Positions 54,207-63,019 of a DNA stretch of 64,000 nt are shown piece by piece. Position 1 is the stretch's first letter; each line of letters starts with the position of its first letter. Source of the stretch: Fibrobacter sp. UWB10 (GTDB lineage: Bacteria; Fibrobacterota; Fibrobacteria; Fibrobacterales; Fibrobacteraceae). The notes beneath the pieces are model-generated. The model was not told the DNA's origin and ran no database searches. It saw only the letters and a list, made by a program, of their open reading frames with translations. A program made the position numbers and the translations under genes. Location of the stretch: NCBI RefSeq assembly GCF_900182935.1, contig NZ_FXUE01000007.1:1-64000 (forward strand), written 5' to 3'.

Positions 54207-54703
54207 GATTTTTTCTTAGGTCCCTTCGCCCCGCTCAAATATTTAGCTCTCGGCTCACTGACATTATTCAAAACTAGCGCGCGATTTAAGTAATTCGCGC
54301 GTTCTAGTTCTATTGCATCGCGAATGATTCTATCCAAGTATTCATTCGTAGACTTGTGTTCGGATGCAGCCAATTTACGCACGGTTTCCTGCAAATCCGT
54401 TGGCACCTGAACAGTCATGTCCTTCATCGGCGTGACAAGTAAGTTTCCCCCAACAGCTTCCGACATCTTGAGCAACTGCTTGTAAGACGGATTCGTCTTT
54501 AACGACTCTATTCGCGAAATAGCACTCTGCGTTGTTCCCATCTTGTCGGCAACATCCTTTTGCGTGAGCCCCAAAGACTCTTTCAAGAAATCAAAATCTG
54601 TCAAGAACGAAGACAATGCCTCGTACATCTTCACGTACGATTCCAGACCTTCGTCTTCTTTTTCAAGCGAATCCATGTAATCCAAGACTTGATCTTTTTT
54701 CAT
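54203..54703 (-). CDS. HTH antitoxin of HigBA-like toxin-antitoxin pair
   Basis: 166 residues. The central XRE-type HTH reads LGLTQKDVADKMGTTQSAIS with RIES following, then a linker and a C-terminal segment with DLQETVRKLAASEHKSTNEY and a basic tail KGPKKKS. The second part resembles ribbon-helix-helix or HicB-type C-termini, so the protein may have two DNA-contact parts. The start codon overlaps the toxin stop by 4 nt (ATGA), so it is translated from the same mRNA; toxin first is the HigBA order. It is predicted to neutralise the toxin and to bind the 55127-55152 palindrome. Confidence 0.88.
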   Translation of the reverse strand: MKKDQVLDYMDSLEKEDEGLESYVKMYEALSSFLTDFDFLKESLGLTQKDVADKMGTTQSAISRIESLKTNPSYKQLLKMSEAVGGNLLVTPMKDMTVQVPTDLQETVRKLAASEHKSTNEYLDRIIRDAIELERANYLNRALVLNNVSEPRAKYLSGAKGPKKKS

Positions 54704-55122
54704 AGCATGACTCCTTGTTTAACGAGTTCTTTATATTGCTTTAGCTTTTCAACGGCATTGCCAAGTTTCATAGGCTCTTTTTTATGCTTCAACTCTGCAC
54801 AAAGCAAAATAAGTGTCTGTAATTCAGTTATCGAAAAACAAAAGTAAATCCTAAAGACACCAGCATGCGCCTGCTTTGGAATGCGCATTTCATAAAGCCC
54901 CTCTTTATCCTTCTGGAATTTATACATCTGTTCATTTTTCAAATAAGGCAAAATATCTACAACATTCAACAATGCCATCAAGAAGGATTTTACGCGCAAA
55001 TACAAATCTGGTCGCCGCTTAGATAAACCTTTCTGTTCTTTCCCGACATCGCCTGCTAAGTCTTCGAATTTCGCCTTTTGCGGATCAAAGAATTCTGTAT
55101 CAGGAAAGAACTTTAACTTCAT
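54700..55122 (-). CDS. RelE/HigB-family toxin (Gp49-like)
   Basis: 140 residues, resembling the HigB/phage Gp49 family of mRNA-cleaving ribosome-dependent toxins (PF05973): KSFLMALLNVVDILPYLKNE, then MYKFQKDKEGLYEMRIPKQ, GVFRIYFCF, LLCAELKHKKEP. The Arg in GVFRIYF and Lys-rich end fit the active-site region of the family. The promoter places the transcript start at or next to the ATG, and no Shine-Dalgarno is present, so the mRNA may be leaderless. The antitoxin gene follows with a 4-nt overlap. Confidence 0.85.
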   Translation of the reverse strand: MKLKFFPDTEFFDPQKAKFEDLAGDVGKEQKGLSKRRPDLYLRVKSFLMALLNVVDILPYLKNEQMYKFQKDKEGLYEMRIPKQAHAGVFRIYFCFSITELQTLILLCAELKHKKEPMKLGNAVEKLKQYKELVKQGVML

Positions 55123-55126
55123 ATTT

Positions 55127-55157
55127 TAAATATAGCATATATGCTATATTTAGTCAA
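55127..55157 (-). promoter_or_regulatory. toxin-antitoxin promoter overlapping a 26-bp palindrome
   Basis: On the minus strand: TTGACT (55157-55152), 17-bp spacer, TATATT (55134-55129). A perfect 26-bp palindrome at 55127-55152, built of ATATAGCAT/ATGCTATAT arms, covers the spacer and -10. Six bases separate the -10 from the toxin ATG at 55122, which implies start of transcription at the start codon. It is a likely autoregulatory operator. Confidence 0.8.
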
Positions 55158-55204
55158 TAGGGATTTTAGGCAATTTTTCCGCAACTTGCGGAAATAATCA
55201 TCAG

Positions 55205-55320
55205 GTTTGATTTGGGACGGGTGGGCGGGGTAAACGGGGGTTTTAGGGGTACGCCCCTAGGCGAAAGGGTAGCGAGCAACAACGCGTGCGTTGTGCGAGC
55301 GAGGGGAAGGCTTGCCCCTT
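55205..55320. repeat. G/C-rich intergenic element with hairpins
   Basis: No gene was seen. Hairpins: TAGGGG/CCCCTA at 55244-55259, ACAACGC/GCGTTGT at 55279-55294, and GGGG/CCCC at 55303-55318. The composition differs sharply from the AT-rich operator just upstream. It resembles repeated intergenic elements I associate with Fibrobacter genomes, which is recollection only. Confidence 0.45.
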
Positions 55321-55332
55321 CAAAAAAATAAA

Positions 55333-55355
55333 TGCCCCAGGTTCAACCTGGAGCA
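55333..55355 (-). terminator. terminator after rubrerythrin gene
   Basis: On the minus strand GCTCCAGGT, TGA loop, ACCTGGGGC (one G-T pair), then ATTTATTTTTTT; about 105 bp past the rubrerythrin stop. Confidence 0.75.
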
Positions 55356-55457
55356 CTTGTCATAATCGATTAATTATTGATTAGTAGTTGCGCAAAGCGC
55401 ATTACTTTTCGCCTCAGCCATAAAGACATGCAAGCACGTCTTTGCGGCATTCGGCTC

Positions 55458-55997
55458 TTAGTAATTTTCAGCAGTGACTTCGAAGAAGGACTGCGGGTGA
55501 GCGCACACGGGGCATGCGGCCGGAGCCTTGGTGCCAACGACAATGTGACCGCAGTTGCGGCATTCCCACACCTTGACTTCGCTCTTTTCGAACACGGCTG
55601 CAGTTTCCACGTTCTTGAGGAGTGCGCGGTAGCGTTCTTCGTGGCGCTTTTCGATTGCGGCGACCATGCGGAACTTCTTGGCGAGAGCGGCAAAGCCTTC
55701 GGCTTCGGCGGTCTTTGCAAAGTCTTCGTACATGTCGGTCCATTCGTAGTTTTCGCCGTCGGCAGCAGCCTTGAGGTTTGCAGCAGTATCGCCGAGACCA
55801 TCGAGTTCCTTGAACCACAGCTTGGCGTGTTCCTTTTCGTTTTCAGCAGTCTTCAAGAAGATTTCTGCGATCTGTTCGAAGCCTTCTTTCTTGGCGCAGC
55901 TTGCAAAGTAGGTGTACTTGTTGCGAGCCTGGGATTCGCCAGCGAAGGCGGCCTGGAGGTTCTTTTCGGTTTGGGTTCCGGCATACTTGTTTGCCAT
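55458..55997 (-). CDS. rbr: rubrerythrin
   Basis: 179 residues from ATG 55997 with AGAGGAAT. The diiron four-helix part shows [35 protein letters not shown] and later IEKRHEERY. The C-terminal rubredoxin-like domain holds two CxxC pairs (CRNCG and CPVC). It reduces hydrogen peroxide in the cytoplasm and protects anaerobes from oxidative stress. The gene stands alone; it has a terminator and lies divergent from the dicarboxylate transporter gene. Confidence 0.97.
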   Translation of the reverse strand: MANKYAGTQTEKNLQAAFAGESQARNKYTYFASCAKKEGFEQIAEIFLKTAENEKEHAKLWFKELDGLGDTAANLKAAADGENYEWTDMYEDFAKTAEAEGFAALAKKFRMVAAIEKRHEERYRALLKNVETAAVFEKSEVKVWECRNCGHIVVGTKAPAACPVCAHPQSFFEVTAENY

Positions 55998-56127
55998 AAA
56001 TTCCTCTCTTGGTTGAAGTGTCTCGGAAAGAATATACACTTTTTTAGGTCGGCCTAGGCAAAAATAAATCTAATTGGAGCCTTTTTCTGCAAAATAATAT
56101 ATATCTAAATAAAAAAGGAGGCCTTTT

Positions 56128-57498
56128 ATGACCCTCATGATTATTCAGCTTTTGATTGTACTATTGGCACTTTACGTGGGCTCGCGATACGGGAGCCTCG
56201 CCCTCGGCGCCATTTCAGGAATTGGTCTTGCCATTCTGGTGCTCGGGTTCGGCATGCAACCCGGCAAACCGCCTACCGACGTCATTTACATCATTATCGC
56301 GGCAGTCACCTGCGCGGGCATTATGCAGGCTTCGGGCGGTATGGATTGGCTGATTCAAATTGCGGAACGCCTGTTGCGCAAACACCCGAACCACATCACG
56401 ATTCTCGCTCCGCTCTGCACGTTCTTCCTGACAGTGCTCGTGGGTACCGGTCACGTGGTCTACACCTTGATGCCGATCATCTGCGACATCGCCCTCAAGA
56501 AGGGTATTCGACCGGAACGCCCCTGCGGTGTAGCATCCATTGCTTCGCAGGTGGGTATTACCTGTTCACCGATTGCTGCCGCAGTGGCATCGTTCGTTGT
56601 CATTTCGAATGCAAACGGATTTGATATTAACAACCTGCAGGTGATTGCAATTACCATTCCCGCCTGCGTTTGCGGTATTATGGCCGCAGCCGCCGTCTCT
56701 TACAAGCGTGGGCTCGACCTCGACAAAGATCCCGCCTTCCAGGCGCGCCTCAAAGACCCGCAAATGAAGGAATACATGTACGGAAGCACCGCCTCGGTAC
56801 TCGACAAAGAAGTCCCGAAAGAAGCAAAGCGCGCCGTGTTCATCTTCCTCGGCGCCCTCGCCGTCATCGTGCTCTTCTCCGTATTCCAGATTATCGGCCA
56901 CGACATCCGCCCCCAATTCCCCACCGGCAAGGTTATCGATGGTGTCGCCCAAATGAAACCGCTCGCCATGAATATCATCATTCAAATTGTGATGATTTCG
57001 GCCGCCGCATTCATGATTCTTTGTTGCAAAGCAAATCCCAAAAAAGCTGTGGCAGGGGCCGTGTGGCAAAGCGGCATGGTCGCCGTGGTCGCCATTTACG
57101 GAATCGCCTGGCTTGCCGACACTTACTTTGCAAACTACATGGATGTAATGCAAGGTGGTCTCAAGGACATTGTGCAGCATTATCCGTGGGCCATCGCATT
57201 CGCCTTCTTTGCGGTGAGCGTGCTGATTAACTCGCAAGGTGCCGTGGTGGTTGCCATGCTCCCGCTTGCCTACAGCCTCGGCATCGAAGGCCCCGTACTC
57301 CTAGGCGTGCTCCCGAGCGTATACGGCTACTTCTTTATTCCGAATTACCCCTCGGATATTGCAACCGTGAACTTCGACCGTTCGGGCACCACCGTCATTG
57401 GCAAGTACCTATTAAACCACAGCTTTATGCGCCCAGGCATGGTGAGCGTTATCGTCTCGACCATCGTGGGCACCATCTTGGTGAAAATTTTCTACTAA
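56128..57498 (+). CDS. dcuB: anaerobic C4-dicarboxylate transporter (Dcu family)
   Basis: 456 residues, about 10-12 inner-membrane helices, matching DcuA/DcuB: LIVLLALYVGSRYGSLALG, VIYIIIAAVTCAGIMQASGGMDWL, VGTGHVVYTLMPIICDIALK, GIRPERPCGVASIASQ, SPIAAAVASFVV, and FFIPNYPSDIATVNFDRSG. It would exchange or export succinate, the major fermentation product expected here. DcuA versus DcuB cannot be decided by eye, though length is as expected for either. AAGGAGGCC precedes the ATG. Two hairpins follow in the intergenic region. Confidence 0.92.
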   Translation: MTLMIIQLLIVLLALYVGSRYGSLALGAISGIGLAILVLGFGMQPGKPPTDVIYIIIAAVTCAGIMQASGGMDWLIQIAERLLRKHPNHITILAPLCTFFLTVLVGTGHVVYTLMPIICDIALKKGIRPERPCGVASIASQVGITCSPIAAAVASFVVISNANGFDINNLQVIAITIPACVCGIMAAAAVSYKRGLDLDKDPAFQARLKDPQMKEYMYGSTASVLDKEVPKEAKRAVFIFLGALAVIVLFSVFQIIGHDIRPQFPTGKVIDGVAQMKPLAMNIIIQIVMISAAAFMILCCKANPKKAVAGAVWQSGMVAVVAIYGIAWLADTYFANYMDVMQGGLKDIVQHYPWAIAFAFFAVSVLINSQGAVVVAMLPLAYSLGIEGPVLLGVLPSVYGYFFIPNYPSDIATVNFDRSGTTVIGKYLLNHSFMRPGMVSVIVSTIVGTILVKIFY

Positions 57499-57523
57499 AA
57501 AATCACTCATTTGCAACAAATGT

Positions 57524-57581
57524 CGGATAAACGATGTTTTATCCGCACATTTTGCCGTTCGTCGCAAACCTATTTGCGACG
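57524..57581 (+). promoter_or_regulatory. paired hairpins between dcu and lipoprotein genes
   Basis: CGGATAAA/TTTATCCG (57524-57545, 6-nt loop) and CGTCGCAAA/TTTGCGACG (57560-57581, 4-nt loop). Neither has a clear T-tract directly after it, so they may be a 3' mRNA end, a leader structure or operators. Confidence 0.45.
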
Positions 57582-57618
57582 TATTGAACTTTTTGACCAA
57601 AAACTTATTTTTTTTGAT

Positions 57619-58425
57619 ATGAAGTTTAAACATGCGGCATCATTTGCATTCTGTATTATATTCGCCCTGCTTTCCACAGGGTGCGTTACAACAAATGTTC
57701 ATAAGTTTCGAATGACTGTTTCCGAAGCCCCAGAAGTCCATGGAGCAAACACTGAACAAAAAGCCCATTCCGGTTCGTGGAGATTCACGGGGAAGGTCTA
57801 TCACAACGCCAAAAAGAACGTAGACATCACCGACAACACTTCAGAATCAGCAAGTCTCGATAAGCTTTTTGATAAAAAAGCAGAGTTCAAATCTGCTAGT
57901 TACGAAATGGGCGGCAACGACTTCAGCGGGAAAGTGGAATACCTCCGTAAAACAAGAGGTTTCGTATTCGGAGGTGGCCTAGGTTATAAAGACGGGCTCT
58001 TTACACATGTTACATTAGGCGCCAATTTTTCGCATTTTGAATTCGGCGGTTTCTTCGGAACGTACGCTCTATACAGCAATGTTGAATATTGGGGAGAAAC
58101 TGGAGAAGAATGCGGAGATTCTGATAGTGAATGCAGCTTCTTCAGCGACCACAGTTACCATACCTACTTGAGTATTTTTGCAGGAATGTACGCGGGGCTT
58201 TATTTTGACAATCTATTCTTTAATTTGAGCGTCAGTTCTTACGAACCAAACCCCAAAATAGAAGATTCCGATCTAAATGTTCCAGGCATTGCAACCGCCT
58301 ACCTCACCATAGGCTACAGGTTTACTCAACAGTTTGAATTCAGCATAGGAGGCATCGCCACCATTGTTGACGCTCCTGCCGGTACTAATGTAGGCGTTAC
58401 TAGTGGCATAAGCCTTTACCTGTAA
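57619..58425 (+). CDS. lipoprotein, barrel-like C-terminal part
   Basis: 268 residues from ATG 57619; the open frame upstream lacks signal features. The lipobox LLSTGC puts the modified Cys near residue 21. The middle is polar; from about residue 110 beta-strand patterns with Gly and aromatics appear (FVFGGGLGYKDGLF, FEFGGFFGTYAL, TAYLTIGYRF, QFEFSIGGIA) and the chain ends ISLYL. It may be an outer-membrane-associated lipoprotein with a small barrel. A terminator follows at 58484. No family recognised. Confidence 0.65.
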   Translation: MKFKHAASFAFCIIFALLSTGCVTTNVHKFRMTVSEAPEVHGANTEQKAHSGSWRFTGKVYHNAKKNVDITDNTSESASLDKLFDKKAEFKSASYEMGGNDFSGKVEYLRKTRGFVFGGGLGYKDGLFTHVTLGANFSHFEFGGFFGTYALYSNVEYWGETGEECGDSDSECSFFSDHSYHTYLSIFAGMYAGLYFDNLFFNLSVSSYEPNPKIEDSDLNVPGIATAYLTIGYRFTQQFEFSIGGIATIVDAPAGTNVGVTSGISLYL

Positions 58426-58483
58426 ACAGTTGGACCAATGCGAAGGCTTCCTGTTTCCTGCGAGAACCCAAAAAACTCTTTTT

Positions 58484-58506
58484 AAAGGACGAGCAATCGT
58501 CCTTTT
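58484..58506 (+). terminator. hairpin terminator before DXS gene
   Basis: AAAGGACGA (58484-58492), GCAA loop, TCGTCCTTT (58497-58505) followed by TGTTGT, with T-rich sequence in the stem; about 60 bp past the lipoprotein stop. Confidence 0.7.
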
Positions 58507-58551
58507 GTTGTATATTTGTAGAAAAATCTCCTACCTTAAAGGCGGTATTTT

Positions 58552-60300
58552 ATGCTGATGGAAAAGATTGCATCCCCTGCCGATGTGAAGAAGATGGACA
58601 CAGAAAGCCTGAAGGCGCTCGCGGGCGAAATCCGCACGGCGCTTTTGAACAAAATTTCAAAATGCGGCGGACACCTGGGCCCGAACCTCGGATTCGTGGA
58701 GCCGACCATCGCACTGCACTATGTATTTGAATCGCCCAAAGACAAGATTGTCTACGACGTTAGCCACCAGAGTTACACCCACAAGATTTTGACAGGCCGC
58801 GCCGAAGCATTCCTAAATCCGGACAAGTATTGGAGCGTTACAGGCTACACTGAACCTTGCGAAAGCGAGCATGACCATTTTATGATTGGCCACACCTCGA
58901 CTTCCGTGAGCCTTGCACTCGGGCTTGCAACCGCCCGCGATATCAAGGGCGAAAAGGGCAACGTCATCGCCGTCATCGGCGACGGTTCGCTCAGCGGCGG
59001 CGAAGCGTTCGAAGGCCTCGACAACGCCGGCGAATACGCCACCAACTTTATCGTGGTCGTGAACGATAACGAAATGTCCATCGCCGAAAACCACGGCGGC
59101 CTTTACGGGAGCCTCGCGGAACTCCGCAAAACGCAGGGCAAGAGCGAAAACAATTACTTCAAGAGCCTCGGCTTTGACTACCTATATGTAGAACAGGGTA
59201 ACGACATCGAATCGCTCATCGCCGCATTCAAGCAAGTGAAAGATTCCACAAAGCCCGTGGTCGTACACATTCACACGCTCAAGGGCAAAGGCTACAGCTT
59301 CGCCGAAAATTCCAAAGAAGGTTTCCACTGGGCAGCACCCTTTGACATTCCGACCGGTGTCGTGAACTGGGGTAACGGAGAATCGTACGGCAACATTCTC
59401 GGCGAATACCTGATGAAAAAAATCAAGGCAGACCCGAAAGTCGTCGTAATCCATTCCGCGGTGCCCGCAGGTATCGGCTTCTTTGCCGAGCAGCGTAAAG
59501 CGGCGGGCAAGCAATTCATTGACGTGGGCATCGCCGAAGAGCACGCTGTCGCACTCGCATCCGGGCTCGCGAAGGGCGGCGCAAAGCCCGTGTACAGCAC
59601 GCACGGCACGTTTATCCAGCGCACTTACGACCAGCTTTCGCAAGACCTTTGCGCGAACAACAACCCGGCAACGATTCTTGTGACCATGTCGGGCGCCGAT
59701 GGCATGAACGATACCACGCACCTCTGCATTTTCGACATCGCGATGATGAGCAACATCCCGAACCTGGTGTACCTCTGCCCCACCTGCGTAGAAGAAGCCA
59801 TTGCCATGATGGATTACGCAATTGATCAGAGGTCACACCCGATGGCCATCCGCATCCCAAACGGAGTCGCACACCGCAGCGTGAAATTCGACACCGACTA
59901 CTCCAAGCTGAATACATATAAAGTAGATAAGCGCGGAAGTAAAGTCGCCCTAATCGGTCTTGGCAGCTACTACGCTCTCGCCGAAGAAGCCGCAGCGGAA
60001 CTTGCCAAGCAGGGAATCGACGCCACCATCATCAACCCGCGATTCGCAACAGGCATCGACTGCGAAGTGTTGGAAGGCCTGCGCGCCGACCACCAGGTTG
60101 TCGTGTCGCTCGAAAACGGCGTCATCGATGGTGGCTTTGGCGAAAAGATTGCACGTTTCTACGGCAACACCGACATGCGTGTGCTCGTGAAGGGCCTCAA
60201 AAAGGAATTCTACGACAAGGTGCCTTACGGCGAACTCATGGAAAGAAACCGCCTCACGCCCAAGCAGATTGTGGAAGATGTGATGGCGGTGCTGAAATAA
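58552..60300 (+). CDS. dxs: 1-deoxy-D-xylulose-5-phosphate synthase-like transketolase
   Basis: 582 residues. TPP-binding first domain: CGGHLGPNLGFVEPTIALHYV, YDVSHQSYTHKILTGR, and GDGSLSGGEAFEGLDNAG with the VNDNEMSIAENHGGLYG that follows the usual GDG(x)nN motif. Then come the pyrimidine-binding domain (FIDVGIAEEHAVALASGLA, with the catalytic Glu) and a C-terminal transketolase domain with RIPNGV and VVSLENGVIDGGFG. It is somewhat shorter than typical DXS (about 620-640) and the HQ region reads SHQSYTHK rather than GHQAYPHK, so a DXS-like paralogue is possible. AAAGGCGG precedes the ATG. It makes the precursor for isoprenoids, thiamine and pyridoxal if genuine. Confidence 0.85.
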   Translation: MLMEKIASPADVKKMDTESLKALAGEIRTALLNKISKCGGHLGPNLGFVEPTIALHYVFESPKDKIVYDVSHQSYTHKILTGRAEAFLNPDKYWSVTGYTEPCESEHDHFMIGHTSTSVSLALGLATARDIKGEKGNVIAVIGDGSLSGGEAFEGLDNAGEYATNFIVVVNDNEMSIAENHGGLYGSLAELRKTQGKSENNYFKSLGFDYLYVEQGNDIESLIAAFKQVKDSTKPVVVHIHTLKGKGYSFAENSKEGFHWAAPFDIPTGVVNWGNGESYGNILGEYLMKKIKADPKVVVIHSAVPAGIGFFAEQRKAAGKQFIDVGIAEEHAVALASGLAKGGAKPVYSTHGTFIQRTYDQLSQDLCANNNPATILVTMSGADGMNDTTHLCIFDIAMMSNIPNLVYLCPTCVEEAIAMMDYAIDQRSHPMAIRIPNGVAHRSVKFDTDYSKLNTYKVDKRGSKVALIGLGSYYALAEEAAAELAKQGIDATIINPRFATGIDCEVLEGLRADHQVVVSLENGVIDGGFGEKIARFYGNTDMRVLVKGLKKEFYDKVPYGELMERNRLTPKQIVEDVMAVLK

Positions 60301-60368
60301 CGTCACCGAAATAACATCGCCGAAACCAGAATCGTGCCTTTCGCCTGAAATAAGTATATATTTCGGGT

Positions 60369-61495
60369 ATGTCCATCTCGCAGCACATATTCCGACTTAT
60401 GCTCCCCGCACTCTTGTGGGGAGCTGTCGGCGCAAACGCGGCTGGAATCGCAGGCGTGTTCGATGCTGGTTGGACAACCGCCTACCAGTCGCAAGATTCC
60501 ATTACGCACATGCACCAACGCCTGCATGCGCTCGGCATGGAGCAAGTCGTTTTGCAATACGCCGCCGTCGAAGCAACACATTTGTATTACCCCTCGCAAC
60601 TGGACTTTCTGCAAGACACGCAGTACAAAACAATCAACTGTTCCCGAAAAGCATCGAGGCCGCCAATACAGCCGGAACCAAACTTTGGCTTGGACTCTAT
60701 TACAATGGCGAAAACTGGTACACCCCACCGAACGCTGAGCAGCTCGATACGCTTACATCAAGAAACCTGAAAGTCCTCGAAGAAATCCATTCGCTATACG
60801 GCAGCGAGAGCGTTATCGAAGGCGTTTACATTCCGCAAGAAATCGCGCGCTACTACTGGGATGGCCTTCGCAATGACGCAACGCCGGAAATGCTCACAGA
60901 ACATTTCTTGAAGCTAGTCACCGAAGCCGCACAGGCGAAGGGCTGGAAAGTCATGGCCGCCCCGTTCTACAACCAGAATCTGGAAACACCCGAGAAGTTG
61001 CAATCATTTTTCGAGAAACTCTTTGCCGCCGGATTCAAGCCCGACATTATCGCCATGCAAGACGGCATCGGCGCAAACGATGCAGGCAAACTCCACGCCG
61101 AAATTGCAACCGTAGGCAACTACGAACGTGCCGTAGCACAAGCCTGCAAAAAATACGGAATCGAATTCTGGGTCGACATGGAACTGTTCCGCACCGACGA
61201 TTCGCACGCGCTCGCCGACAGCGCAAGAATCTCCGCACAGCTTGACACCGCATACGCTGCAGGTGCCGCAAAAGTCATTGCCTACGACCTCGCCGTCCTC
61301 GGAAACGCAGGCCTAGACTCGCTTGAAAAATGGAACCTCAGTTCCGAAAGCAACGCATCAAGCATCATCAAACGCCGCAATGCTAAAACAAGCCCGCGTC
61401 CCAGCGACCGCAAGCAAGCTCCGCTCAAATACTACAAGCCGGACGGAGCAAGAGCCCAGCCCGGCCAGAGAGTGAAAAAATTTTTCCTATTTTAA
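60369..61495 (+). pseudogene. DUF4434-like secreted protein, frameshifted
   Basis: The first part (60369 to about 60640) has a signal peptide (LMLPALLWGAVGANA) and a barrel start GIAGVFDAGWTTAYQ, HALGMEQVVLQYAAVEA. The continuation lies in the frame starting at 60416: SIEAANTAGTKLWLGLYYNG, then VIEGVYIPQEIARYYWDGL, KPDIIAMQDGIGAND and FWVDMELFR, which is DUF4434 (a glycoside-hydrolase-like barrel). The join near 60630-60650 needs one lost base or a -1 shift. Both halves are otherwise intact, so it is either a recent mutation, a sequencing error or programmed frameshifting; no canonical slippery heptamer was seen. The C-terminus is basic. Confidence 0.75.
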
Positions 61496-61513
61496 CCACA
61501 GGAGCATATTAAT

Positions 61514-61852
61514 ATGAAAAAAATTCTTCTCACAAGTCTTATCTGTTCCATGTCTGCATTCGCTTGGATTCCAGGCGTATGCGATATTGGAGACGCACGT
61601 CAAGACAGTTTTGGAAAAGCACAAGACTATTTCATCATAGATGAATGCGCCAAAGGACAATCTACAGAAATTAGCTTGCCCGATTTCACACATAAAGTTT
61701 ACTGGTGTTCCTGCTACACAGGCGCCCTAGCCTGCTATTTTGGGAAAGACATCGAAAAACTTAAAAAAGCAAACTCCGAAGAACTAAAAAAAGCAGATGA
61801 AAAAGCAACAAAATTGGCCGACAAATGCTACCTGAAGATGATAAAGCAATAA
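61514..61852 (+). CDS. small secreted protein of unknown function
   Basis: 112 residues with a signal peptide (KKILLTSLICSMSAFA) cleaved near residue 17. The mature part has several cysteines (GVCDIG, DECAKG, WCSCYTGALACYF), probably disulfide-bonded, and a helical Lys/Glu-rich C-terminus. ACAGGAG precedes the ATG. Its 3' end overlaps the next ORF by 28 nt. No family recognised. Confidence 0.6.
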   Translation: MKKILLTSLICSMSAFAWIPGVCDIGDARQDSFGKAQDYFIIDECAKGQSTEISLPDFTHKVYWCSCYTGALACYFGKDIEKLKKANSEELKKADEKATKLADKCYLKMIKQ

Positions 61853-62274
61853 ATGACATTAAAAAACAGCATGCCGAAATCGTTAAGAAAATTGACGATT
61901 TCATTGCTGAAAATAAAGATCTGAATTTTAGAACAAATTCTGCAAAGCTAACCTCATTCGGGTCGCTCGTCAAGGAGTATGAACAAAATCGCTCAAAAAA
62001 ATCGACCGTTTCCAAAAACAATAAAGAATGGCACAGGGAAGACAAGACACTAGAAAACTTCAAGAAATACCGTAAGAGGCCTAGCGAAAATTCTATTGCG
62101 CAACTTACTGATTTCTACAATTTCTTGCTTTCGTTCAAAGGCGATATCATTCCGCCGTCAAAAAGAATTCCAAAAGAAAAGCATCCCCTGGGTTCGGAGA
62201 CGCTTGTCAGTTTCTTGAGAAAAAAATCTGCAATGATTCAAATTCCAAAGGACTTATCAGAAGACGATTCCTAA
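61825..62274 (+). CDS. hypothetical charged protein
   Basis: 149 residues, no signal peptide, helical and very Lys/Glu/Asp-rich. It begins inside the 3' end of the secreted protein gene (28-nt overlap) in another frame; a later start cannot be excluded because no ribosome site is clear. The C-terminal third (RIPKEKHPLGSETLVSFLR) looks folded. It ends convergent with a minus-strand gene, overlapping by 4 nt. No family recognised. Confidence 0.45.
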   Translation: MLPEDDKAINDIKKQHAEIVKKIDDFIAENKDLNFRTNSAKLTSFGSLVKEYEQNRSKKSTVSKNNKEWHREDKTLENFKKYRKRPSENSIAQLTDFYNFLLSFKGDIIPPSKRIPKEKHPLGSETLVSFLRKKSAMIQIPKDLSEDDS

Positions 62275-62591
62275 GCTTCGTCAGAGTTAGAGGTTTCGCT
62301 TTCAGACGTATTGGGCCGTGCCACGTGGACATCATAATAGCAGTTTCGGATTTCGGTAATCAGCAAATCAATCTGATCTAACTGGTGCGGAATCCGACGA
62401 ATCTTTTTGCGTTCCCGTTCAACCTTCCGTCCATATTCATGATTCATCTTTTGAAGCGCAGAATCGAAATCTCTTTTCAGCAAATAATACCGAGCTGCAA
62501 ACCACGTTGCTGTCGCAGTCAATGCAATAAAAAGCAAAAACACAAAAATAGCTTCTGCAGAGATTGTCGAAGGGACGAAGTAGTCATTCAT
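62271..62591 (-). CDS. single-pass membrane protein of unknown function
   Basis: 106 residues. One transmembrane helix (AIFVFLLFIALTATATWFAA) near residues 13-33 is followed by a basic, coiled-coil-like cytoplasmic part (YGRKVERERKKIRRIPHQL) and an acidic Ser-rich end. No ribosome site stands out. The gene begins the minus-strand group of short genes leading to the right edge. Confidence 0.5.
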   Translation of the reverse strand: MNDYFVPSTISAEAIFVFLLFIALTATATWFAARYYLLKRDFDSALQKMNHEYGRKVERERKKIRRIPHQLDQIDLLITEIRNCYYDVHVARPNTSESETSNSDEA

Positions 62592-62645
62592 GTTTGAAAC
62601 ACTCTGTTAAAGGTCTTCTCTAGTTCAATATAACAAAAGATTGCC

Positions 62646-62993
62646 TTATATGCTTCTTCCGCTTTTTCGAATCTCAGCTCTTACGGATTCCGCAATTATC
62701 TTACAATTATCATTGTGAGCTTTAAAAACAATCCAATCCGTTGGTCCCTTAAAACACGTATCAACAATTCCTGTTGCGCGATGCGCCAAATGCTTACAAA
62801 GGCACACGATAACACCAAAATCTCTCATGTGTGTGCCATTCCATAACGCACGTAATTTTGAACACGATTTAGCATTACGTTCAACAAGAATTTGCCGGAC
62901 TACATACCCCAATTCTTTTTCAAGCGCTTTCTTTTTCGAAGCATTGCCGCCAACTAAGATGATATCAATGCTATCCTTCAAATAATCATTCAT
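62646..62993 (-). CDS. DUF2325-like hypothetical protein
   Basis: About 115 residues; the start at 62993 or 62999 follows AAAGGAG. The sequence IDIILVGGNASKKKALEKEL, then FGVIVCLCKHLAHRATGIV and FKAHNDNCKIIAESVR resembles DUF2325 proteins, with a GG loop near the N-terminus and a conserved His/Lys region. It is a moderate match by eye. The ORF upstream ends at 63020, 27 bp before this start. The role is unknown. Confidence 0.5.
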   Translation of the reverse strand: MNDYLKDSIDIILVGGNASKKKALEKELGYVVRQILVERNAKSCSKLRALWNGTHMRDFGVIVCLCKHLAHRATGIVDTCFKGPTDWIVFKAHNDNCKIIAESVRAEIRKSGRSI

Positions 62994-63019
62994 AACCATT
63001 TCTCCTTTATAGCTCGTTA

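Noticed and set aside
60630-60650. Programmed -1 frameshifting in the DUF4434 gene
   Set aside because: No X XXY YYZ slippery heptamer in the correct phase and no obvious downstream pseudoknot, so mutation or sequencing error is the simpler reading.
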